From Bordetella parapertussis (lineage in GTDB: Bacteria; Pseudomonadota; Gammaproteobacteria; Burkholderiales; Burkholderiaceae_C), in NCBI GenBank assembly GCA_945871945.1, contig CAMBXY010000081.1, positions 1 through 6,588 on the forward strand: DNA of 6,588 bases. Direction: 5' to 3'. Shown in pieces: positions 1-5,764 of the stretch (positions are counted from its first letter, which is position 1; each line of letters opens with the position of its first letter). The position numbers were made by a program, and so were the translations under genes. The notes beneath the pieces are model-generated. The model saw nothing but the letters and a program-made list of their open reading frames with translations. It searched no databases and was not told where the DNA came from.

Positions 1-437
1 TCCATGATGGATTTGGGCTGACCGGGCAAATTGATGATCAAGCTTTTGCCTCGAATCACCGCCGTTTGCCGCGACAAAATGGCGGTTGGCACAAAGCGCA
101 GGCTGATTTGCCGCATTTGTTCGCCAAAACCTGGCATTTCTTTGTCGGCCACCGCCAGCGTGGCCTCGGGCGTCACGTCGCGTGGCGAGGGGCCCGTGCC
201 GCCGGTGGTCAGCACCAAGGCGCAGCCTGCATCAACCAGTTCAATCAGGGTTTGGCTTATGATGGCTTGCTCATCGGGGATGAGGCGAGCTTCAAACTGC
301 AAGGGGTTGTGCAGCGCCTGAGTCAACCAATCTTGCAAGGCGGGCAGGCCTTTGTCTTCATACACGCCGCTAGAGGCGCGGTCGCTGATGGAGACGATGC
401 CAATGCGCACCGAGTCCCAAGTGTCAACGCGGGTCAT
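1..437 (-). CDS. mog: Molybdopterin adenylyltransferase Mog (3' end beyond window)
   Basis: Mog adenylylates molybdopterin with ATP, the step before molybdate insertion in molybdenum cofactor synthesis, in the cytoplasm. Reading the reverse strand from 437 gives 145 codons with no stop; E. coli Mog has 195 residues, so about the last quarter lies off the left edge. The start MTRVDTWDSVRIGIVSISDR is followed by ASSGVYEDKG (residues 21-30), LIPDEQ (52-57), TTGGTGPSPRDVTPEAT (77-93), EMPGFGEQMR and LPGQPKSIM, all closely matching E. coli Mog. The two aspartates important for catalysis in E. coli Mog (Asp49, Asp82) correspond to D55 and D87, so the visible part looks active. The start at 437 is supported by the AGGAGAG ribosome binding site at 443-449. 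The gene overlaps the darP stop by 14 bases and is probably translated from the same mRNA. Family assignment is secure; co-expression is inferred. Confidence 0.95.
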   Translation of the reverse strand, partial: MTRVDTWDSVRIGIVSISDRASSGVYEDKGLPALQDWLTQALHNPLQFEARLIPDEQAIISQTLIELVDAGCALVLTTGGTGPSPRDVTPEATLAVADKEMPGFGEQMRQISLRFVPTAILSRQTAVIRGKSLIINLPGQPKSIM

Positions 438-1086
438 ACACACTCTCCTGGTTGGCATGCAGCGACTGCAGCAAATGCTGCCTGAGGATTTGAAAAATAT
501 CGCGGTAAGCGCGGCCTTGGCGCGGGTGCAGACCTTGAGACACCGCGGTTTTGTCGGCCAGGCCGTCTTTGCGGGCTTGGCGCACCAAGGCGCGCAGCTG
601 CTGAATATCTGTGCCGGGGTAGCTGCCAAACCACTCTTCCATGGCCGTGTCTTGTTTCAGCAAACGCTCGCGCCAAGCTTCGGTTAAGTGCAGGATTTGG
701 GTTTCTTCGGCGCTGCCGCTGTGCTGGGCGCTCAAGGCGTCGCGCATGGCCTCCACTTGGGTTTTATCGAGCTTACGCATGAGTTTGCCCACATACTGCA
801 TTTGTCGGCGTTTGCCTTCGAAATCGGTGATTTTTTTGGCCGCCATCACCGCTTCATGCAGCAAATCGGGCAAGTGGCCCAGCGAAGCGAGTTGCTGCAT
901 GGCGTCGGCGCGCAAGTCCAGCAAATCTTCGCCGAGTTTTTGCAGTTCGTTGCTCTCGCGCTTTAAATCGGTTTTGCTGATCAGGTCGTGGCCTTTGACC
1001 TCGCGCTTGAGCTCTATATCCAGTTCGCTGCCCTCAGCAACAAAATGACCTTTAACGTAATAACCTTTGGTGGGCTTGCGCGACAT
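424..1086 (-). CDS. darP: Ribosome-associated protein DarP/YjgA (DUF615)
   Basis: DarP (YjgA, formerly UPF0307) binds late 50S precursors and assists large-subunit maturation. The 220-residue product carries the family features: ISKTDLKRESNELQKLGEDL at the head of the domain, a central basic FEGKRRQMQYVGKLMRK, and a C-terminal QLRALVRQARKD followed by RAYRDIFQILR. E. coli YjgA is about 183 residues and begins with an acidic stretch; here the N-terminus is a basic lead, SRKPTKGYYVKGHFVAEGSE, as is usual in beta-proteobacteria. I chose the ATG at 1086 because AGAGGAAG lies just upstream; the frame also has a TTG at 1104, but starting there would make that ribosome binding site coding. The gene is divergent from pmbA, an arrangement also found in enterobacteria, and its last 14 bases overlap mog. 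The ribosome assembly role is known from E. coli and transferred by homology. Confidence 0.93.
   Translation of the reverse strand: MSRKPTKGYYVKGHFVAEGSELDIELKREVKGHDLISKTDLKRESNELQKLGEDLLDLRADAMQQLASLGHLPDLLHEAVMAAKKITDFEGKRRQMQYVGKLMRKLDKTQVEAMRDALSAQHSGSAEETQILHLTEAWRERLLKQDTAMEEWFGSYPGTDIQQLRALVRQARKDGLADKTAVSQGLHPRQGRAYRDIFQILRQHLLQSLHANQESVYDPR
443..449 (-). promoter_or_regulatory. Ribosome binding site of mog
   Basis: On the minus strand AGGAGAG lies about 5 bases before the ATG at 437, inside the 3' end of darP. It fixes the mog start within the darP coding sequence and implies that mog can be initiated on the darP mRNA. Confidence 0.7.
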
Positions 1087-1091
1087 GAAGA

Positions 1092-1099
1092 CTTCCTCT
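1092..1099 (-). promoter_or_regulatory. Ribosome binding site deciding the darP start
   Basis: AGAGGAAG on the minus strand ends 5 bases before the ATG at 1086. It favours that ATG over the in-frame TTG at 1104. Confidence 0.7.
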
Positions 1100-1105
1100 G
1101 ACAAG

Positions 1106-1112
1106 TATCATA
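1106..1112. promoter_or_regulatory. Candidate symmetric -10 element shared by darP and pmbA
   Basis: The seven bases TATCATA read TATGATA on the other strand, so each strand carries a -10 hexamer matching TATAAT at five of six positions (TATCAT at 1106-1111 on plus, TATGAT at 1112-1107 on minus). Transcription starts about 7 bases downstream would give a leader of about 4 bases for pmbA and about 14 bases, including the AGAGGAAG site, for darP. No convincing -35 hexamer is visible on either side, so this remains a candidate. Confidence 0.4.
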
Positions 1113-1121
1113 GCTGCCGAT

Positions 1122-2510
1122 ATGAACCCATCTTCTTCCCCCCACTCCTCTGCCGCCTCCGTGCTTTCTGGCTTTAGCCACAGCCGAGCCGATTTCGAAC
1201 ATTTGGTCGATGCCGCCATCGCCCACGCCAAACACCTTGGGGCCACCGATGCCGCCGCCCAAGCCTCCGAAGGCTGCGGCCTGAGCGTGTCTGTGCGCAA
1301 GGGTGAACTGGAAAATGTCGAGCGCAACCGCGACAAATCTTTGGGTGTCACGGTTTATGTGGGACAGCGCCGCGGCAACGCCAGCACCTCGGATTTTTCG
1401 CCAGCCGCCATTGAGCGCACCGTGCAAGCCGCATTCGATATTGCCCGCTTCACCGCCGAAGATTCCTTTGCGGCTTTGCCAGAGGCCAGCTTGATTGCGC
1501 AGGATCACCGCGATTTGGATTTGTTTCACCCTTGGGCCATAGACAGCGCGGGTGCCAGCGAGTTGGCCTTGCGCTGCGAGGCTGCCGCCCTGGCCACCAG
1601 CAAAAAAATCACCAACAGCGAGGGCGCCAGTGTGTCGGCCCAGCAAAGCCATTTTTTCAGCGCCCATACCCATGGTTTTCGTGGCGGCTATGCCAGCTCC
1701 AGGCACAGCTTGTCGGTGGCGCCCATCGCTGGCAAAGGCGACGCCATGCAGCGCGACCATTGGTACAGCTCTATGCGCCACCCCGACGACTTGGCTTCCC
1801 CCGAAGCGGTGGGCCGCTATGCCGCCGAACGGGCCTTGAGCCGCTTGCGTTCGCGCAAGCTCGCCACCATCAGCTGCCCCGTGTTGTTCGAGTCGCCACT
1901 GGCTGCGGGCTTGCTCGGCGGTTTGGTCAACGCTTTGAGTGGCTCGGCGCTTTACCGGCAAAGCAGTTTTTTGATGGACTCCTTGGGCAAACAAGTCGCT
2001 GCCTCTCATTTACAAGTAAGCGAAGACCCGTTTGTCATGCGCGGCAAAGGCAGCTCACCTTTCGATGATGAAGGCGTCAAAGTACAGGCGCGTCAGGTTT
2101 TGCACAACGGACAGGTAGAGGGCTACTTTCTCTCAAGCTACTCGGCACGCAAATTGGGCATGCAAACCACGGGCAACGCAGGTGGCTCGCACAACTTGGT
2201 GATGTCTTCTAGCCAAACCCGCAGCAGCGATGACTTGGACGCCATGTTGCGCAAATTGGGCACGGGTTTGTTTGTCATCGAACTCATGGGGCAGGGCGTG
2301 AACTACGTCACCGGCGACTACTCGCGTGGGGCCAGCGGGTTTTGGGTGGAAAACGGGCAAATCGCATTTCCCGTGCAAGAAATCACCATCGCCGGCAACC
2401 TCAAAGACATGCTCATGGGCATCGATGCGGTGGGCAGCGACGTCTATACCTTTGGTGGCAAAACCGTGGGTTCGGTATTGATCAACCGCATGAAAGTAGC
2501 AGGCTCTTAG
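1122..2510 (+). CDS. pmbA: Metalloprotease TldE/PmbA subunit
   Basis: PmbA (TldE) pairs with TldD in a cytoplasmic metalloprotease that degrades unfolded peptides and matures microcin B17; TldD carries the zinc-binding active site and PmbA is the partner lacking it. The 462-residue product matches E. coli PmbA (about 450) along its length: KGELENVERNRDKSLGVTVY near the N-terminus, DLDLFHP, ITNSEG, RHSLS, RLRSRKL, LDSLGKQ, SPFDDEGV, SYSARKLGMQTTGNAGG, and the C-terminal signature MGQGVNYVTGDYSRGASGFW (389-408) followed by VENG and EITIAGNLKDM. No HExxH motif is seen, as expected for this subunit. The first 20 residues are a Ser-rich extension before the conserved region. The ATG at 1122 is the only usual start after the in-frame TGA at 1086-1088; it has no clear Shine-Dalgarno sequence. 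tldD is not in the window. The gene converges on potG with 15 bp between the stops. Confidence 0.96.
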   Translation: MNPSSSPHSSAASVLSGFSHSRADFEHLVDAAIAHAKHLGATDAAAQASEGCGLSVSVRKGELENVERNRDKSLGVTVYVGQRRGNASTSDFSPAAIERTVQAAFDIARFTAEDSFAALPEASLIAQDHRDLDLFHPWAIDSAGASELALRCEAAALATSKKITNSEGASVSAQQSHFFSAHTHGFRGGYASSRHSLSVAPIAGKGDAMQRDHWYSSMRHPDDLASPEAVGRYAAERALSRLRSRKLATISCPVLFESPLAAGLLGGLVNALSGSALYRQSSFLMDSLGKQVAASHLQVSEDPFVMRGKGSSPFDDEGVKVQARQVLHNGQVEGYFLSSYSARKLGMQTTGNAGGSHNLVMSSSQTRSSDDLDAMLRKLGTGLFVIELMGQGVNYVTGDYSRGASGFWVENGQIAFPVQEITIAGNLKDMLMGIDAVGSDVYTFGGKTVGSVLINRMKVAGS

Positions 2511-2525
2511 CCAGCACTCAGCCCT

Positions 2526-3620
2526 TTATTGGGTCAGCACCACCATGGCGTTGTCTTCCCAATGCGCCCACAAACACTGACCCTCTTCTAAATTTTGATG
2601 GTCTTGGTCACGGTCGGTGTTGGACACCGACACTTTGAGCTTTTGATCGCCCTGCACGCGCAAGCCGTAGCTGGTGTAGCTGCCAAAATAAGACCAATCT
2701 TCCAAAATACAGGCCATGACGTTGTGCGGTTTGTTCGGGTCTTCCAGGCTGAGCACCACTTTTTCAGGACGCAAAGCAATAGAAACTGGCATACCCAAGC
2801 TGCCAGAAATGCCGTGACCGATATAAAAGTCGCCGCTGGCGCTGCTGACCACCACATGGTCGGCTTCATGCACGGTGACCTCGCCATCAAATAAATTGAC
2901 GTTGCCCACAAAATCAGCAACAAAGCGGCAATTGGGGCTTTCGTAGACCTCGTTGGGCATACCCACTTGCAGCAAGCTGCCCTCGCACATCACCGCGATA
3001 CGGTCTGCCATGGTCATGGCTTCGTCTTGGTCATGGGTGACCAACACACAGGTCACGCCCACTTGCTTGATGATGTTGACCAGTTCGACTTGGGTTTGTT
3101 CGCGCAGTTTTTTGTCCAAAGCCCCCAAAGGCTCGTCCAGCATCAGCAACTGCGGGCGTTTGGCCAAGCTGCGCGCCAGCGCCACGCGTTGCTGTTGACC
3201 GCCAGAGAGTTGGTGCGGGCTGCGCATGGCAAATTTTTGCAACTGCACCAGTTGCAGCATGTCTTCCACCCGCTGATTCAATTCATCTTTTGACACCCCG
3301 TCGCGGCGCAGACCAAAAGCCACGTTGTCCCACACATTCATATGCGGAAACAAGGCGTAAGACTGGAACATCATATTCATGGGGCGCTCGTAGGGCGGCA
3401 GGTCGGTGACATCTTGTTCGCCCAACCAAACCCGCCCCGAGGTGGGCGTCTCGAAACCCGCCAACATGCGCAGCAATGTGGATTTGCCGCAACCCGAAGC
3501 CCCTAGCAAGGCGAAAATTTCCCCTCGGTAAATGCTCAGGTCGATGTTGTCAACCGCCAAGGTGTAGCCAAAGCGCTTGGTTAAACCTTCGACACGTAAA
3601 AAAACTTCAGCTTCGTTCAT
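2526..3620 (-). CDS. potG: Putrescine/spermidine-type ABC transporter ATP-binding protein (PotG-like)
   Basis: This is an ABC importer ATPase of the polyamine/iron/thiosulfate group, closest by eye to E. coli PotG, which powers putrescine uptake with PotF, PotH and PotI. The 364 residues hold Walker A GASGCGKST (40-48), Q-loop MMFQSYALFPHM with Q86, ABC signature LSGGQQQR (138-145), Walker B LLMLDEP (158-164, catalytic E163), D-loop GALD and H-loop H196 in LVTHDQDEAMTMADRI, then a C-terminal TOBE-type region from about 240 with IALRPEKVVLS. All catalytic motifs are intact. The ATG at 3620 is preceded in frame by TAG only 9 bases upstream, so the start is well fixed, but no ribosome binding site is visible. 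It lies 37 bp after yqeY on the same strand and converges on pmbA. No permease or binding-protein gene is adjacent, which is unusual for this family. Substrate is inferred from similarity only; spermidine or another cation is possible. Confidence 0.88.
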   Translation of the reverse strand: MNEAEVFLRVEGLTKRFGYTLAVDNIDLSIYRGEIFALLGASGCGKSTLLRMLAGFETPTSGRVWLGEQDVTDLPPYERPMNMMFQSYALFPHMNVWDNVAFGLRRDGVSKDELNQRVEDMLQLVQLQKFAMRSPHQLSGGQQQRVALARSLAKRPQLLMLDEPLGALDKKLREQTQVELVNIIKQVGVTCVLVTHDQDEAMTMADRIAVMCEGSLLQVGMPNEVYESPNCRFVADFVGNVNLFDGEVTVHEADHVVVSSASGDFYIGHGISGSLGMPVSIALRPEKVVLSLEDPNKPHNVMACILEDWSYFGSYTSYGLRVQGDQKLKVSVSNTDRDQDHQNLEEGQCLWAHWEDNAMVVLTQ

Positions 3621-3657
3621 GGCTTGCGACTATAGAGCAAACAGCAAAACCAGCTGA

Positions 3658-4104
3658 TCAGCCAGCCAAGGCGGCTTTCACAGCCGCGCTGACCAGCCCC
3701 ATGTCCGCCTTGCCGGCCAAACGGGTTTTCACCGCGCCCATCACCTTGCCCATATCGCCTGCACCGGTGGCGCCGAGTTCGGCCACGATGGCAGCCACCT
3801 CGGTTTGGATTTCTTCAGCGCTTAATCGCTTAGGCAAATACACCTCTAAGACGGCGATTTCTGCTGTTTCGATATCGGCCAAGTCTTGGCGCTGCGCGCT
3901 TTGGTAGGCGGCCACCGAATCTTTGCGCTGCTTGATGAGTTTGTCGACGATAGCGATGACGGTCACATCATCCAACTCGATGCGCTCGTCCACCTCTTTT
4001 TGCTTCATCGCTGCTTGCAGCAAGCGAATGGTGCCCAAACGAACGCTGTCTTTGGCGCGCATAGCGGTTTTCATGTCTTCGGTGATTTGGGCTTTGAGGC
4101 TCAT
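3658..4104 (-). CDS. yqeY: GatB/YqeY domain protein
   Basis: A small YqeY-family protein (148 residues, usual family length). The family shares its helical domain with the tail of GatB, the tRNA-binding subunit of Asp/Glu-tRNA amidotransferase, but the role of free-standing YqeY is not settled. Family features visible are MKTAMRAKDSVRLGTIRLL (11-29), the Q/E-rich IDKLIKQRKDS-like helix (here VDKLIKQRKDS), YLPKRLSAEEI, and the C-terminal DMGKVMGAVKTRLAGKADM (117-135). The ATG at 4104 has AGGA at 4115-4112, 7 bases upstream. It follows rpsU, a common pairing in proteobacteria, but a strong terminator lies between the two, and only about 24 bases separate that terminator from this start, so expression probably depends on read-through or a promoter overlapping the terminator. 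potG follows after 37 bp. Confidence 0.92.
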   Translation of the reverse strand: MSLKAQITEDMKTAMRAKDSVRLGTIRLLQAAMKQKEVDERIELDDVTVIAIVDKLIKQRKDSVAAYQSAQRQDLADIETAEIAVLEVYLPKRLSAEEIQTEVAAIVAELGATGAGDMGKVMGAVKTRLAGKADMGLVSAAVKAALAG

Positions 4105-4128
4105 GGCAGTTTCCTAAGGGGTCTGACG

Positions 4129-4162
4129 AAAAAAAGGCCCGCGCGGGACAAACCGGCGAGCC
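4129..4162 (-). terminator. Intrinsic terminator after rpsU
   Basis: On the minus strand GGCTCGCCGG (4162-4153) can pair with CCGCGCGGGCC (4146-4136) as a stem of about 10 bp with one bulged C and one G-T pair, around a 6-base loop, followed at once by seven T residues (4135-4129). It begins 27 bases after the rpsU stop and ends 24 bases before yqeY. Confidence 0.85.
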
Positions 4163-4189
4163 TGGGTGCGCACAAACTGCAGACCGATA

Positions 4190-4402
4190 TCAGTACAGTT
4201 TTTTCGGCAGCTGCATGCTGCGCACACGCTTGAAATGGCGCTTAACGGCAGCAGCTTTTTTACGTTTGCGCTCGGCGGTGGGCTTCTCGTAGAACTCGCG
4301 GGCACGCAAGTCGGTGAGCAAGCCCAGTTTTTCGATGGTGCGCTTAAAGCGTCGTAAAGCGACGTCAAAGGGTTCGTTTTCTTTTACACGGATGGTGGTC
4401 AT
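4190..4402 (-). CDS. rpsU: 30S ribosomal protein S21 (bS21)
   Basis: bS21 is a small basic protein of the 30S platform, close to the 3' end of 16S rRNA, needed for efficient initiation. The 70-residue product begins [20 protein letters not shown], continues with [19 protein letters not shown] and ends in a lysine/arginine-rich tail with [10 protein letters not shown]; length and sequence are typical of beta-proteobacterial S21. I chose the ATG at 4402; TTG codons at 4411 and 4408 in the same frame would add residues not found in the family. No Shine-Dalgarno sequence precedes the ATG; the 20 bases before it are A/T-rich. A strong promoter lies about 120 bases upstream in the end of the flavoprotein gene, and a strong terminator follows the stop. 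In many gamma- and beta-proteobacteria rpsU leads the dnaG-rpoD unit; those genes are not here, and yqeY then potG follow. Confidence 0.98.
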   Translation of the reverse strand: MTTIRVKENEPFDVALRRFKRTIEKLGLLTDLRAREFYEKPTAERKRKKAAAVKRHFKRVRSMQLPKKLY

Positions 4403-4515
4403 TGACAACAATTTTCAAAATGTGCGCCCAAAGTTTGAAGAAGATCGGACTTCAAAATCTGGGTAAGCGGTGGGTTCCCAACTTGGATGGGGCTGTTGGG
4501 GCTTGAGCCAAAAAG
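4403..4515 (-). promoter_or_regulatory. Long rpsU leader with two inverted repeats
   Basis: If transcription starts about 7 bases after the -10 box at 4527-4522, the rpsU mRNA has a leader of roughly 113 bases. It contains two perfect inverted repeats: CCCAAC (4500-4495 on minus) with GTTGGG (4482-4477), loop 12; and TTTGAAG (4456-4450) with CTTCAAA (4440-4434), loop 9. Neither is followed by a T-run, so they are not terminators. The last 20 bases before the ATG are A/T-rich with no AGGA/GGAG. I recognise no known riboswitch or ribosomal-protein leader family. A regulatory role is inferred, not shown. Confidence 0.4.
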
Positions 4516-4521
4516 TCTGCC

Positions 4522-4549
4522 ATTATATCGGTTTCAGGCGCTGTGCCAA
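4522..4549 (-). promoter_or_regulatory. Sigma-70 promoter of rpsU
   Basis: On the minus strand TTGGCA (4549-4544, five of six to TTGACA) and a perfect TATAAT (4527-4522) are separated by 16 bp. The element lies in the last codons of the flavoprotein gene and overlaps its TAA stop. It points at rpsU, giving that gene its own strong start independent of the upstream pair. Confidence 0.75.
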
Positions 4550-5764
4550 AGCTTGGGCGCAAGCAAAGGCGCTGGCCCAAGCCCATTGGAAGTTGTAGCC
4601 GCCCAGCCAACCGGTGATATCTACCACTTCGCCAATGAAATAAAGACCCGGCTGGCGCGACTCCATGCTTTGCTGGGACAGCTCTTTGGTGTCCACGCCG
4701 CCAGCCGTCACCTCGGCTTTGGCGTAGCCCTCGGTACCCGCCGGCGTGAGTGTCCACTGGCTCAAGGCCTGCGCCAACTGCTGCAAGGCTTTGTCGGGCG
4801 TGTCGGGCAGGGCGCGTTGCCAAGCGCTGTTTTGCGCCGTCCAAGTGTCGGCCAAGCGACTGGGCAGCCAAGCCGCCAGCGCATTGGCGACTTGTTTTTT
4901 AGACTGTTGCTTGGCCTCTGACAAAGCACTGGCGATATCGGTTTGGGGTAATAAATCGAGTTGAATGGGGCTGCCAGTCTGCCAATAGCTGGATATTTGT
5001 AATACCGCCGGACCCGACAGCCCGCGGTGGGTGAACAGCAAATCTTCCTCGAACACCCTGCGCTGTTTGCCCGAACCGGTGCTGATGTCCACTGGCAGCG
5101 ACAGCCCTGCCAGCGTCGCAAACGGCTGCCAATCAGCGGGGTTGAAGGTCAGCGGCACCAAAGCAGGGCGGGGAGTCACCACTTTCAAACCAAACTGTTT
5201 GGCAAGGCGGTAGCCGAGATCTGTGGCGCCAATTTTGGGGATGGACAAGCCGCCTGTGGACACCACCACCGCCTTGGCTTGCACCTGACCTTGGCTGGTT
5301 TGCGCGGTGTAGGCGTAAGGGGCTGCATCGCCGAATTGAAGCTCAAGCAAACTGCAGGGCTGCCAGCGGGTGACCGCGCCGCCCATAGCGCCGGCTTCGC
5401 ATTCGCGCAGCAGCATGTCAATCAGGTCTTGGGCACTGCGGTCGCAAAACAACTGACCTTTGTGTTTTTCATGGAAAGCAATACCGTGTTTTTGTACCAA
5501 GGTCACAAAGTCGGCGGCAGTGTAGCGGCTCAAAGCGCTGCGAGCGAACTGCGGGTTCTCGCCTAAAAAATGTTTGTGCGGTGCATAGGGGTCTATGTCT
5601 GTGTTGGTGAAGTTGCTGCGCCCACCGCCAGAGATGCGGATTTTTTCGGCCAGCTTGGGGCTGTGGTCCAGCAGCAGCACTTGCAAACCTTGTTGTGCCG
5701 CCACCCCCGCGCAAAACAAGCCTGCAGCACCCGCGCCTATGATCAGCACATCCACCTGGGTCAT
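4523..5764 (-). CDS. YhiN/HI0933-family FAD-dependent oxidoreductase
   Basis: A flavoprotein of the YhiN/HI0933 family (413 residues, family about 400), annotated elsewhere as BaiN-like or aminoacetone oxidase-type FAD enzyme; the physiological substrate in proteobacteria is not established. Visible motifs: dinucleotide-binding GAGAAG (10-15) after VDVLII, the family signature ISGGGRSNFTN (44-54), HGIAFHEKHKGQLFCDRSAQ, STGGLSIPKIGATDLGY (169-185), LLFTHRGLSGPAVLQISSYW, GTEGYAKAEVTAGGVDT, and the C-terminal FAD-contacting YFIGEVVDITGWLGGYN (375-391). It resembles E. coli YhiN over the full length. No signal peptide or membrane segment is seen, so it is cytoplasmic. The start codon overlaps the hydrolase stop as ATGA (5761-5764) and no well-placed ribosome binding site is visible, suggesting translation coupled to the hydrolase. 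The rpsU promoter is embedded in its 3' end. Confidence 0.93.
   Translation of the reverse strand: MTQVDVLIIGAGAAGLFCAGVAAQQGLQVLLLDHSPKLAEKIRISGGGRSNFTNTDIDPYAPHKHFLGENPQFARSALSRYTAADFVTLVQKHGIAFHEKHKGQLFCDRSAQDLIDMLLRECEAGAMGGAVTRWQPCSLLELQFGDAAPYAYTAQTSQGQVQAKAVVVSTGGLSIPKIGATDLGYRLAKQFGLKVVTPRPALVPLTFNPADWQPFATLAGLSLPVDISTGSGKQRRVFEEDLLFTHRGLSGPAVLQISSYWQTGSPIQLDLLPQTDIASALSEAKQQSKKQVANALAAWLPSRLADTWTAQNSAWQRALPDTPDKALQQLAQALSQWTLTPAGTEGYAKAEVTAGGVDTKELSQQSMESRQPGLYFIGEVVDITGWLGGYNFQWAWASAFACAQALAQRLKPI

Noticed and set aside
1014..2009. 331-codon open frame on the minus strand opposite pmbA
   Set aside because: It lies wholly over pmbA and the darP start region, its product is a low-complexity Gly/Ala/Arg/His-rich mixture with no recognisable motif, and pmbA matches its family over the full length. 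It is a shadow of GC-rich codon use.
2499..2515. Hairpin GCAGGCT-CTT-AGCCAGC over the pmbA stop codon, possibly a terminator between the convergent pmbA and potG
   Set aside because: The stem has only six pairs with an A-A mismatch, and neither strand has a T-run after it. I would not call it a terminator without RNA data.
4166..4173. Perfect 8-base palindrome GTGCGCAC after rpsU
   Set aside because: Short palindromes of this kind occur by chance in GC-rich DNA; it is a single copy and lies outside the terminator stem.
4403..4411. TTG codons at 4411 and 4408 as alternative rpsU starts
   Set aside because: They would add residues before the conserved [11 protein letters not shown] terminus, and no ribosome binding site favours them.
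5027..5566. 179-codon open frame on the plus strand opposite the flavoprotein gene
   Set aside because: The opposite strand encodes conserved YhiN motifs throughout this stretch; the product here has no family features.
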